Assembly (NCBI RefSeq): GCF_000002425.4
Contig: NC_037253.1
Span: 9,587,310 to 9,651,309 of the forward strand
DNA from: Physcomitrium patens
Lineage: Eukaryota; Streptophyta; Bryopsida; Funariales; Funariaceae
Length of the DNA: 64,000 bases
Direction of reading: 5' to 3'
Position numbers and translations under genes: made by a program. Shown here in pieces: positions 1-11,645 of this stretch (position 1 is its first letter; each line of letters begins with the position of its first letter). The notes below the pieces were generated by a model. That model ran no database searches and had not been told where the DNA came from. It was given only the letters and a program-made list of their open reading frames with translations.

Positions 1-1631
1 AGATATATTATTAATTTTCTATAAATGCATAAATATCTTTATTCTCATCTATAGTTAAATAACAAAGCTTCTTATAGAAATATACCTAAGAAGCTTTATT
101 GGATTGTTTGCAAATATGTTTGATATAATTCTAAATTGAATTTTAATATAGCTAGTTTGTATAGTGTCATAAGTTGTTTAACTCTACAATGCAAAAGTAA
201 TTTTGCATGGGTATTGACATCCTTCAAATTCTAGGCATGATGTTGCACCAAATTACTTATATTGAATGCAACCTCAAAGCTATTAATTACTCTCCATATT
301 TCTACTCAACTTATAAGAGCCTCCAATTTAATACTCCAAATACAATAATTACTTAGAAAAAACAAAGATATTAATGGAATACAAGAAGAATTATAAAAAA
401 CTTTAGTACTTGGAATTTTTCACTTATACTAAAGAAAATAAAGGGAAATTAGTACTTTGATACCACATAAGAGAAAGAATACTAAAAATGATAATAAAGC
501 AGAAATATATTAATAAATAACTTGATTACATCATATTGATAAAAAAAAATTATATTATCTTGTACAAAGAGGTAGTTGTAACTTTTCCATAACTACTTTG
601 TAACTACCTAAAGATAATTCTATATTTATTAAAATATATTAATTAATTTAATATATATTAATAAATCTAATAGAATTGGTATCTTGTATAAGTAGCTTAT
701 GCATGTCAGTTGTTGTAGGTTGCGGATGTGAGCGGCAAAGCAATTTGAAAGGTCAAGGTTGTGTATTAGTTTGAATAGGTTAAATTCACAATTGGTTCTA
801 TAATTCTTTTTATAAGGGTGTTTGGAGGAAACAAGAAGTTTGCAAGGAATCTTTGATTGCCATGAGATCTGTGCCCAGAAGACTTATTAGTAGTAAAAGA
901 GTGTTGTTTGACAAGTTTACTTGATAATTTGAAACAAAGATAATTGGAATTGATTCTCAATTTTCTACCACTGCTTAATATTGACATGCTATTGATTGAA
1001 AATAAAGCTCATGTACAAGCAAACAATTTAATGGAAATAAGATGTGAAATATTAAAAACTTTATTTGTGATCAATCTACATTCTATGTTGCAAGTGCATT
1101 GAGTTTTTTGAATTTGAATTTATACCATTTACTTCAATTGCTATGAGTAATATTGATATCTAAATCTACATGAATGTGATTGGTGTGAAAAAATTGTAGT
1201 AGCTAAGATTGGATAAACAATAAAAAATACATTTAATCTTCCATAATAAATATCATTGACTACCTATAATCTTAAATTATTTATTTGATTTTAAGTAATA
1301 AAATTTTATCAATTTCTTCTAAACTTTGCATGATTATAGATTCTAAAAATATTTTTGAATTTAAAAATATAATATATTTTTTAGAAGTAAAGAAGGAAAG
1401 TGGAAAATGCTTAGTATGGTACAAAGAACCTTTCTTCAAGAAGCAATGTATACATTTATTTTTTAAAAAAAAACCTAAACATAGCAAAGAATGATAGATG
1501 GTTGAAATAGGCAAAGTAGATTATGTACCTTTCACTTGTTACTTTGGCTATTATCTATGAGGAGAGAGAAGGGGAGAAGAGAGAGGGATCTTACAAATAT
1601 TTGACAATATCTTTCTATACTAAAAAAATAT

Positions 1632-1684
<53 letters not shown>

Positions 1685-2480
1685 CTTATTTACCACTTAA
1701 AAAATTTGAAAAACATTCTAATACATGCAAAATATTTTAATACAAAGTGTAAAATAAAAATAAAATGAGTAAACCTCATTCAATACATTTTAATATTTCT
1801 AATTTATTTTTAAAAATTATTCTTCTTTATGATTGTAAAAAAATGACATGAATAATAAAAAATAAAAAAATAAAAAAATAAAATTGATATAAATTTAAGT
1901 TTAAAAAATGATTGTTATATAAATATTTATAATATAAAATCATGATATGCTCTAAAAATTATGCTAATTAATGCTTATAAGAAGGCAAGACAAGTAGCAC
2001 CTTAATCTTGTTAATACAAGTTTTGGAATAATTATAGTATTTTCTTGTTTCTAATTTTACATCTAGTTTTTTTTCTAATGTAACCTAACATCTTGTTCTT
2101 TATGTATTTTCTTTGCATAATAATTCCTTTTGGTATCCTTAACATACATATTAAAATATTAATTTTGTATTAAGACATATAAAAATAAAACAACATAATT
2201 TAAAATAATCACTAAACTATGAAATTATTTTATGAAGTCATATACTTTTTTTGATATACTAAATATAATGGCTATAATTTTTTAATATTTACTTGCTTTA
2301 AATGAAAGTAAATCACAAAGTTTTTAATTGATATAATTATTTATTTTAAATAATTGAATTTAAAATAAAACATATCACTTATTAAAATTTGATCAATTAT
2401 TACTATGATAATTGAATATTTAAAGTTCCTTTAAGTTTTAAATATCAGATTTATCTGAAACGTGATATTTTGATTTAAAT
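1..2480. other. AT-rich intergenic DNA, no gene recognised
   Basis: Very AT-rich sequence with many stops in all frames. No conserved protein motif could be read on either strand. A pure TA microsatellite lies near 1644-1681. A short minus-strand open frame at 766-987 is not recognisable. The base composition changes abruptly near 2480-2500, where the gene island begins. Confidence 0.6.
1644..1681. repeat. (TA)n microsatellite
   Basis: Uninterrupted TA dinucleotide run of about 19 units inside AT-rich intergenic DNA. Confidence 0.9.
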
Positions 2481-2872
2481 ATTCTTGTCTTTTGAACTCT
2501 GGCAACTGACCGGGTAAAAATCGCTCCGTGGTCGGTGTATTTAGGCCGATATGGCAGGGTATGTTGACCTATGTATCAAATGCCGCCAGTTGTACCATGA
2601 CTGCCGCAAGGTGACGCCCAGAGACGCTGGCGCTAGTCAATTGGACTCACCGCAACGGGGTTGCTAGCAGCTTTGTACCAAGACAAGCATCAAAGCGAAG
2701 AAGGGTTTTAGGGGGTGAAATTTTACCAAAATTTTGTATCTTAGATCCACTTCTACCTGCGTGCTGCACGAATCAATCGCAAGGTTGCACAGCTTGTGCA
2801 ATATCGGAGAGGAGCGTGTGCCTTGGGGTTGAGGAATAGAATTTTGTGAGGTGATTGAGAAGAGTGAGAGAT

Positions 2873-4441
2873 ATGGCGCCGGCGTTGATCAACGCTAACC
2901 CGATTGTCCATGAGAAGAAGAAGAGGACGTCTAAGCCACAGGCGAATTATAACGACGCTATACCTGACGTGATCGACGAGTTAGAAATTTTTGATATCCT
3001 TTTTCATTTGCTTTCATCAGTGTTAATTGATGGGATTTGTATCATTTGTGGTTTTAGGTCTCTGAAGGCAGCCATCATTGTTGTGGGTTTGTTCAGAAGT
3101 TTTGTGTAGAGTGCTAGGCAGAGGAATGGAGAGTGGTTGGGAAAAAAAACAGTGTGTCTTGTAATTTAGTCGAGCGTTGGACGTGCTTGTTTTCGGGGAA
3201 TTTGAACCGCATAAAATTGCCATATCTTGGGTCTCAGGTGTACAGTTGGGCAGGATCAATTATGCAGTGGTTTGTTTGGAAAAGGCGACGAATTGAATTA
3301 TTCTCAACAATTGCCGTGTCTGATATTTTATTGATACATCTAATTTTTTGTAGTTTATGATCAAGCAGACGTCTTTTAACTCTCTGCCTTGCTTAACCAG
3401 TAGCAAAATTGAATCAGCTTCCATAATGATAAAATTCTTTCATATAGCCAGTATGCCTTAAAATGTGGTGGTTCTGTTAACCTTGACTCCTATCTGCACA
3501 TCATGTGAGAGACATAACGGATCCTGAGCATCCCTACTCCCTCGAGCAGCTAAACGTGGTGACAGAGGATTCTATTTTTGTGGATGATGCGAAAAATTAT
3601 GTCAAGTAAATGGCCTCATGCATTTTTTTGAAGTTTGATTGGTTTTCAAAGCAATTATATCTGGTGTTTCATTTTTCAACCTTGTACAAATGATCATATT
3701 TATGCATAAAGCTGATTTCTCCTTCTGTAATTCTGTAGTTCTGGTTTGTTGGTGCCTTTGTTGCGCTTGTGAAGTGAAATGGCTTCGTAAAGTTAAGTGG
3801 CTTTATTTGGCGTCAAATTTTTGGTGGTTGAGCAGGATTACTTTCACGCCCACGGTGCAACACTGCAGCATGGCTACTATTATTGGTCTCTCCTTGCGGT
3901 TGAAGCTTTTGCGTTGCCTTCCGCCACGCTTCAAGGTTTTTGTTCACACCCGAACTCAATTGTACAACTATTGTGTTGCAAATCTCGTGTTGCATAAGTC
4001 CTGCACGTTTTATTAGTAATTTTCACTGCTCATTCTTGATGTACCAAGTGTTGATTTCCTTTCATCTATCAGCTGTTGCAGCTGTAAGACTGATCACGTG
4101 TCATTTAATATTCCGCATTGAGTCTTATTCTATGCAAGTTTACTTATTCGACGGTTTGGTAAAATAGGTGGATATTTTTCTCGCTCCGGGCTCTCATTCT
4201 ACTGAAGCCGCAAGTAAGTTCCATCTGGCTTTACACGGGACGTTGTTGGAAAAGCTATTTATGTTTCGAATCATAGGGTTTTGTCTTTTATTAAATTTAT
4301 TTTTTCATTCTGATTCAAAATTTTGATTTGGACGCTGCAGTTAACAAGCAGCTAAATGACAAGGAGAGGGTGGCAGCTGCTTTTGAAAACCCAAATCTCG
4401 TTGATCTCGTGGAAAAATGCTTGGTCTCAACCGAAGAGTAG
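2873..4441 (+). CDS. AE7: MIP18/AE7-type cytosolic Fe-S cluster assembly factor (CIAO2B homologue)
   Basis: Five exons: 2873-2993, 3500-3605, 3836-3935, 4168-4213, 4341-4441. They give 157 residues, the length I recall for Arabidopsis AE7. The protein is the targeting subunit of the cytosolic iron-sulfur assembly (CIA) complex, which hands [4Fe-4S] clusters to DNA polymerases, helicases and other nuclear or cytosolic enzymes together with MET18 and CIA1. Seen in the translation: an N-terminus with NANPIV, then [17 protein letters not shown] (around residues 37-52), [28 protein letters not shown] with the conserved reactive cysteine at residue 86, LPPRFK, and the C-terminal helix [20 protein letters not shown]. 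The start is the first in-frame ATG and matches the family N-terminus. Introns 2-4 have GT-AG ends; intron 1 has AT-AC ends (separate entry). All junction phases agree. Family assignment is from recognition, not from a search. Confidence 0.93.
2994..3499 (+). other. U12-type AT-AC intron in the AE7 homologue
   Basis: The intron begins ATATCCTTTTT, the consensus 5' site of minor-spliceosome AT-AC introns. It ends in AC (TATCTGCAC) at 3499. Possible branch sites are TCTGTTAAC (A near 3480) and ACCTTGACT (A near 3486), 12-20 bases from the 3' end, as is usual for this class. Only this choice restores the family sequence EIFD-H-RDI across the junction, the aspartate codon being split G/AT. No GT-AG pair nearby gives the same protein. 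Confidence 0.85.
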
Positions 4442-6310
4442 TTCTGGACCATCCCCGGCAATTAATGTCTTGAGATGCAAAGTAGCATTAGCGTTTTATT
4501 CTGCTTTTAGTAATCGTTTTCAGTGTGCATCTGGGCTCGTGGTATTCGGATGCTCTAGATTTTGCATGTCATTTGCACATCATGTAAAATACTTGATAGT
4601 GATCTCGCCTTTCAGAGGTTGCTTGTGGATAGTGTTAACTTCCCCCGGGGCATTTTTGATAGTGCAAGGAAAGACTTAAAGCGATTGATGGTTTCCGAAA
4701 GCCAGCATGGTTGAGGGGACGGAGTAGCTTGCTATCAGTTGTTCTCGACAGGAGCCTTTCCTTGTTTTGGGGAATGTTTACAATGTTCTAGAAATTGAGG
4801 TATCGCTCCATTGGCATGAAAAGGCCATTGTTTTGTTCTTTATATCCTCGACACTCTTTGTGACAGATAACTTGTAAATTCCCTTTCGAGACGAAGTGTA
4901 TTCCTTGTAATGCGTGCTTCAACGTATCTGTTTTTGGTTCAACGTAGCATGTCGTTCTTTTATTTTGGAGAAGCAACATTTATGTGGAAGTTTTTAGTTG
5001 GAGAATGGGGGAAAATCGCCTTCTGTTATCGGTACTCTTCCAGTATGGACCTTCACCACATGGGCAGTGATTCCCAACTGCTGGTGATGTAAAAAATGAG
5101 TGGACATGTAACTATCTGGACTTGAGCGTGATGGCATCAGCCGAAGTCCCGGGTGTCTTGAGAGCTCGTGGGGGTCTCATGAGCGGTCCAAATCAGATGA
5201 AAACCCGGGCATCGCTCCCCAAACCTTGTGTGGCCATCGCTCTTCTAGTAGGTCATGCAAGAGTTCATGACCACAGGACCTTTGGGTGTGAAAGGGAGCA
5301 GGGATTCTTGATTTATGTTCACGGGTATCAAGGTCATGTGTTCTCCAAGGATGTAAATGCGAACAGGTGCATCTGATGATCGTTGTCCAACCTCTGTAGG
5401 GAGCGTCACTGCTCAACGTTCGCCTTTGGGATTGTGGTTCCGGATTTCAGATGGTTACACTTCTATGTTTGTAGAGAGGATTTAACATCATGTTTCAAAC
5501 TTCTCAGCAAATCCATGCACTTTCGTCATCGAAGTTATCCATTATACGAACCGTTTCATCAACCAATCGTTAGTCTGTTCTCTTAAACCGTTCCAACAAG
5601 CATGGACATTTGCCAGGAAGGTAGACGACCGCACACAACCTCCAGCCTCGGTTGAGATCTTGTAATACAGTTGAGTTTACAAGGTCCGTTGAAGTGGGTG
5701 AATGCGCAGCTGGCTTTGGGTTAGTTATTATCCGCGTTGTGCTTCCCCTCTTCATCATCCTGTTCTTCACATCTTTACCTGGAACCCACAGTTGCGATTT
5801 TTCGCCATCGGGGATATGATGCCCTGAAATATTATTTTAGTCTGTTTTTGGCAATCTTTCGGTCTTCGAAACTATACACGATCCAACCACTTTGGCGAAT
5901 CTTTTGTTGTTAAGCCTGCTTCTTCAAAGCCCTTTGAGGCAACATATCTGAAAAGGAGAGAGAAAGTGGGTAGAAAGGTAGCTGTGTTAGCATTTCCGGT
6001 GATACATTTCGAGGTGATGGGTATCTTCAGGTTAGCCACCCCGTTTTAATGCATCGTAACAGCGTTGGAAGGATGTCATAAACCGGGCATTTGAGCAAAG
6101 CATATGTTTCACAAATCTATCAGTAGGCCAGCTGCAGCCGTTATTATGCTGATATTCGGTTTCGAGTTTGACAGACGTGTCGAGAGAGATATTATCTCAG
6201 TCGTTCGGTTGCCTTTGGATATAGTTTAGCTCTGCATCCATCAGCACATTTTCTTAAGGCATTGCACTGGCTGCAGACAGAAGCAGGCCTTGCCAAGGTC
6301 GGAGACAGCC
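4442..6310. other. intergenic and UTR region between AE7 and the coiled-coil gene
   Basis: Composition is like the genes (moderate GC), but no complete gene could be read. The first few hundred bases are likely the AE7 3' untranslated region. An open frame with an ATG near 5131 (about 80 codons) has gene-like composition but no recognised motif and no convincing splice partner. The stretch 5900-6310 is probably promoter or 5' leader of the next gene. Confidence 0.4.
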
Positions 6311-7324
6311 ATGCTGGCTGCCGCAGATCTAGGTCCAATTCACCTTAACCTGGATAATTACCGGCTCACTTTTGAAGATTGTTCGTGGACTCCAGGTGCA
6401 CGCCAGTTAATCCTCGTGAGACTAACTTTGCTTTAACACGTTCTGGTTCTTTTGAAGCCTGCGTGCTTTTATTCTGTATACAAAAATATTCATTCTGCTT
6501 CTTAAACCTCGTAAATCTGGAGAGTGAGTGCACCGACTCACATACAGCACAAAAATTGTTAAAATCGGTCCCTCAAGTTTTGGTTTGTAATGCCCATCAC
6601 CTATTTGGAGCATACACCATCTTTCCCCAATTATTTGTGTTTGCAATGTGTCAGAGTACGATGCCCCAGAAATGCCAGAGGGCGTTGGTTCCGTAGAAGA
6701 AGAGATTTGCAAGCTTCGAAGAGAGAAGCGAAGGATGGTACACAATCAACCAACCAATCAATCAATCACAAAGCTCCAGTGGCGATCCTACACTGGTATG
6801 GAAGTTACTTAAGCAACTGTAAATGCATAACACAATCCATCTGTTGTGGTGAACCTGCGTAAACAGAAGAAGGATCTCGACAAATTCATGGCGCAAGCGA
6901 AGGAGATGAAGGATTTGAAGGAGAAGTGGAACTTGCTAGATTTCAAATACCAACTTCTGCTCGACATGGTACAGATTACTTCAAGAACAAACCTACCCAT
7001 CCAACATATAAACCCTGTTCGCAACATTGGGGGATAATTTTGGAAAAATACGTTGAAATCCTACCGAATGTTGTCTTGTGAACGCAGTGGACCATGAGGG
7101 CATTGGATGAGAAGGAGGAGTGTGAAGGAAGCTATAGAAGAAGACCCCACTCCACAGGCGGCATGTCACTCAGCCGAGAAGGCTCCCCGAAACGATGTTC
7201 CCCAAAACGGAGCTCCCCGAAACGCAGCGGGCGGTATGAGATCACTCCTCCTTCGAGGAGGAACCGCCATCCCTGTTGCAACGACGATCCCTCGCCTTCC
7301 AAACGAAGCGAGCGATGCCATTAA
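6311..7324 (+). CDS. small coiled-coil protein with SPKR repeats, function unknown
   Basis: Model of four exons: 6311-6395, 6655-6737, 6867-6968, 7088-7324, giving 168 residues. All three introns have GT-AG ends and consistent phases (1, 0, 0). Residues 1-42 are an acidic leader with CSWTPEYDAPEMPEG. Residues 43-90 are charged and heptad-like (EEEICKLRREKRRM, then KDLDKFMAQAKEMKDLKEKW), predicted coiled coil, ending LLDFKYQLLLDMWTMRALDE. The C-terminal part is basic and serine/proline-rich with three SPKR motifs at 123-126, 128-131 and 133-136, typical cyclin-dependent-kinase-like sites in nuclear or cytoskeletal proteins. I do not recognise the family. The first exon is the least certain, resting on one ATG and a phase-compatible CAG/GTGCAC donor. 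The coiled-coil exons are well supported by frame and codon use. Confidence 0.6.
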
Positions 7325-7939
7325 GCAAAGCAAGTTTTGCCGCGGGAATGCAGCCAGTCTTGTGGCTGCTAGAGAGTCGGTTCTGTATGTGTGTCGGTGC
7401 CGGCGTCTCGTCTGCCTCCAGACATGATCATCTGGTAACAAACAGGAGAGTGTCGCGTTGACACTAACCATCAACTCTGTTTTTATTTTTTGTAATTTTA
7501 ATGTTTGGGAGTCTTTGTATGATCGAGATGACAGATTAGAATGAAATCTCTAAAACATATATTTGGATCTGTGATGTCCATTGATTGATTGATTGATATA
7601 TATATATATATATGTATATGTATATATATATATACACACATATGTACATGAAAGGATATAGCCAAGTATATTAGTTGAAGGCAAAATAATAATAATGATT
7701 GGAACACAGGTATGCAGATATATGTATTTTTCTAAAATTAAGGTTTTGGACTTTTCTTTTTATATCATTCACTTTGAATTTCATTGCAACATCTTAGAAT
7801 GGTTTTATTATTTTTATGATAAAAACTATCTTATTAACATTGTTTAGACTTTACATGCAAGATTTTATGATCTTAGTAATAACATATGTATCTATAGATA
7901 TATAGATTATAGACATTCATATATATTTGCATATGTTAT
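7325..7939. other. 3' flank and start of AT-rich intergenic DNA
   Basis: About 170 bases of gene-like composition, probably 3' untranslated region, then AT-rich DNA. A GATT/TA/TG microsatellite lies at about 7580-7640. Nothing else recognised. Confidence 0.5.
7580..7640. repeat. compound (GATT)n-(TA)n-(TG) microsatellite
   Basis: Several GATT units followed by TA runs interrupted by TGTA, marking the edge between gene island and AT-rich DNA. Confidence 0.85.
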
Positions 7940-8919
7940 TGTTGGAATGGATTACAAATGAGCATATATAGAATACATGCAATCTAACAAAAAAGATACA
8001 TAATGTAAGTGGTTCACCTTAGAGTTGAAACTATGACCAGTAGAGAATACATGAATGAATTTGATTTCACTAAAGAATATGCTCATTGTGCAGCAAAGTG
8101 ATGTTTGTATGAGGTTTGAATGAAATCTTTAAAAAACCATCACTAACTTTAGTGCCTTTACTAAGCTAGTTCTAAATTAGACTTAGATCAATGCACAAAG
8201 GTGATGCCCTTGCATCCTTGCCAAGTACTATTATTGTTTTTTTTTCAATCCAAGCTCTTGACTGAAATTTAGAATCTAATACTTCAAGGTGAGCACCTCT
8301 TCTTGTCAACCTTCACCAATGGAGACCGCTCACTTCTCCTTATCTTTGCATTTTCAAAAAACCATTAACACCACCATCTTTATGCACTTCAACATAACAT
8401 TCTTCAAAAACTTGTCCAACCTCATTGAGAAGCTCTTTATCATAGCTCAACCTCTATTATTCTTCACTATCACCCATTGTTGCTTCTGCATAGGCACCAC
8501 CAAAACATATCACCTCATCTTCACATGCCCAATGGTGGCCCATTGTCCAACCATTGTTGCCATACTCTTTGTCGCATCTTTGCTCCAAATGACAAACTTC
8601 AATGCTACATAGTAAATATGCTTTGGTACTAATTGTTAGAACTAATCACAAATGTGCATATAAAAGAATAGATGCAATTGAGTAAAAAAAATATAGAATA
8701 TAAATGATTTCTTTTAGAGCTAAAGCTATGTCCACTAGAGAATATATACAAGAATTTTATTTCATTAGATAATACACTTATTGTACAATATAATGATGTC
8801 TATACGAGATCTAGGCAAAATTCTAAAAAAAAATATTCCTAATTCTAGTATCTTTATTAAATTAGCTCTTAATTGGATGTGGATCAATTTATAAAGGTTC
8901 TACCTTTGCACCATTGCTA
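7940..8919. mobile_element. small terminal-direct-repeat element (TRIM-like), fossil
   Basis: Two diverged direct repeats of about 285 bases, at 7940-8223 and 8634-8919, flank about 410 bases with no coding capacity. Both start TGTTRGAA and end near TTGCYA. They share landmarks in the same order: CACAAATG/ACAAATG, GCATATA, AGAGAATA, CTAGTTCTAAATTAG or its variant, and GGATCAAT. Size and layout fit a terminal-repeat retrotransposon in miniature. The repeats differ at many positions, so it is old. No target duplication was found. Confidence 0.5.
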
Positions 8920-9580
8920 AAAAAAGGGGCTAAAAACAAATCCTTCCAACCTCTCTCTCCCCTCGTTTTTTAGAACTACCATGAAGGTTATTAGAAATTG
9001 ATGGACAAAGTCCACTAATAGAACTCATAGTGACATAATACAAGACACATATTAGCAATTATATCTTAATTTTTTTAAAAGAAGGCTTTCAACAATATAT
9101 TTTTTTATATATAATCATTTTTATTTTAAGATATTAGTTAAATTAAATTTTTTTATAGATAGAAAATCTAATATATTATATTAAAATTCTTCTAATAAAA
9201 TAATTTGAATTATTTATGAAAAAAATATTCTAATTTTAAATATTTTAAATATATTATATTTCGTATGAAAATTAAATATATAGTAATTTATATATAGATA
9301 TAATTATATATATAGTTTGATTATAAAAAAATATACATAAAAATAATAAATATTTTTTCATACAAATCTTAATTTGTTTAACGTATTAAACTTAAAATCA
9401 AGTTTTTTTCTTTTAATATATAATTATGAATAATAGAAAATTTAAAACTAAAATTTTATATTTACTCTACTTTTGAACCATTGCAAATTGATTTTTACAA
9501 AATAAAACTATTACTATATTAAATCCTCTATTAAATTTTAATTCTATTATTTTTACATGATATAAATTATATTATAACTT

Positions 9581-9638
<58 letters not shown>

Positions 9639-10900
9639 TAATTTTAAGTTAATTTTTATGTTAAACCAATTTTCATTAAATCCTATATACATTTCTAAAA
9701 AATATTTACTTTTATATTTTAATTTCAAAATAAATAAATATTTATAAAAGAAGAAGTAAAAATTTTAAAATATTTTTTATCATTGACATAAAAATAATAA
9801 AAATATAAATAAATAATAAAATTATATATTTTAAAATTATAATTTTTTATTTTTTTTCTAATAAATGAAGACCTCATTTAAATACAAACTATAGCATTAA
9901 AGACTGTTAAGTATTAGTTGAAATAAAAAATATATATATATCATAATACATTAGATCTAATAAAAATAAATATTAGTTTTGGAAATCAAAGATTTTCATC
10001 AAAACTTAAACATCAAATTTTCAGCTGCATATAATCTTAACAAATGTTTTAGAAAAGATCTTTCTAACACCACTAACAATTAGTTACAAACCATAGACAT
10101 GAAAAAAGAAAATAATGAAACAAAAGACCAATAAAAATTATAAAGAAATAAAATAAGGAAAATATAGGCTTTAATAGCAACAAAACAACAAAATCTATTC
10201 TAATAAAATCCAATTGATATAACTTAGATAAAGATTTTAATAGTACCATATACCAAATATATTAAATAAAGTTTTTTTAGCTTAAAGAAATCAAAAAGAT
10301 TATTGAATAGAATATTAAAAAAAAATACGTAGGTACTTTTAATTTCTTAGAAATGCACAATAATAGATTCAAATTTATAATCGAAATTTTTAAAATTCCT
10401 CTTTATTTGACTTGTACCAAAGTTTGGTATATTTGAATATGAAAATTCATGTTTAAGTCCTCTAGATCTATGTCTACAATTGTAAATCATTGTACTTAAA
10501 ATAAACATGATTTCTTAAAGAAATATTATTATCAAATTATTATTAATCATCTAAGTTGCAACAATGCACAATAATCTTTTTGTACTAGTATATATGTATT
10601 AAACAACTTGAAAGATAGACCAAATCCTTTGACAATTGAAATGAGACTCAATTATACTAAACAACCACTACATCAACTAGACTTAGGTCTACTAGATTAT
10701 ATTTTTGCAAGATGGTTATATCTCTACATCAAGTAATATTACTATTTTCTATTCTAACAAAAAAAAATATATTCATATTATTAAAAAATTAATATAAATC
10801 TAATACACATATGTATTATTTAAAGATGGTAGTGAGCTTACATAGAATTCTATCGCTAATACATATTACTATAGTATAAAATATACATATATTATAAAAA
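8920..10900. other. AT-rich intergenic DNA
   Basis: Extremely AT-rich, with a long TA microsatellite at about 9583-9631. No protein motif, RNA gene or terminal repeat recognised. Confidence 0.6.
9583..9631. repeat. (TA)n microsatellite
   Basis: Pure TA run of about 24 units. Confidence 0.9.
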
Positions 10901-10904
10901 TATA

Positions 10905-11113
10905 TAGAGGCAAGAATGAGCCATTTTCACTCTTGTCATCTCCTTTCTTGCTTCTAGTCTAGATTTAAGAGTCTTTAGTTTCCTTGTCTTTTAGTAATAG
11001 CTATTTCAATTTTTTTTTACTATACATATTACTTTATTGTTGTTTTGTCACTTTTCTTTTAATACAGATTTTTCAGGTTTATGCATCTTCTTCCAGTTCA
11101 TTTCCTTGACACA
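10905..11113 (+). repeat. 5' terminal repeat of the chromovirus (recognisable part)
   Basis: Shares TTTCTTGCTTCTAGTCTAGA, ATACATATTACTTTAT, TTTATGCATCTTCTTCCA and CCTTGACA with 17225-17448 in the same order. Ends at CCTTGACA. Confidence 0.75.
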
Positions 11114-11582
11114 TTGACAAGAATATACTTATAATATTAGAGCTTTGTCTTCTCTTGATTAAGAGTGGATTACTCATTTTTCTCGATAAAACATAAGCAT
11201 ATTAGAAGTTGCAGATTATTCTCTTCTAAAATAATATTATTTTTAGTATCTTCTTTATTCTTAAGTCCCTTCTTTTGCTTGTCTTAAGGAATATTAGACA
11301 TTTATTTTCTAAGTATTATTATGGCAAAGCTTATTGAAATGAAGAGTACAATGGCATAAATACAAGAGTAATTGAGGAAGTTAATACTTGCAATACATCA
11401 ACTCAATTTACTACCACAAGAAGCAACAAGAATAGCACAAAGTAAGGATATAGATATGATTGGAGCTGCTTCAACATCTGTACTCAATCATATCCCTTCT
11501 CCTACAGTAGAACATCCTTCTAGTATTAGAGAAACAAGAAGTTTTATGGCACAAGATCCAAGTTTCAAGGATTTATCAATCA

Positions 11583-11645
11583 AATCTAACTTGTGATTGA
11601 ACTTCAACTCTAAAGCTATCAAAATCTAGAATCACAAGTTAGATT
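11583..11645. repeat. perfect 16-bp inverted repeat
   Basis: AATCTAACTTGTGATT at 11583-11598 is the exact reverse complement of 11630-11645, with a 31-base loop. It lies in the gag part of the fossil chromovirus. Confidence 0.85.

Noticed and set aside
5131-5376. Open frame of about 80 codons starting ATGGCATCAGCC
   Set aside because: Gene-like composition, but no recognised motif, no clear splice partner and no support from neighbours; kept only as a remark.
7107-7474. Second plus-strand frame and a minus-strand frame over the last exon of the coiled-coil gene
   Set aside because: They do not join in phase with the coiled-coil exon; the SPKR-containing frame does.
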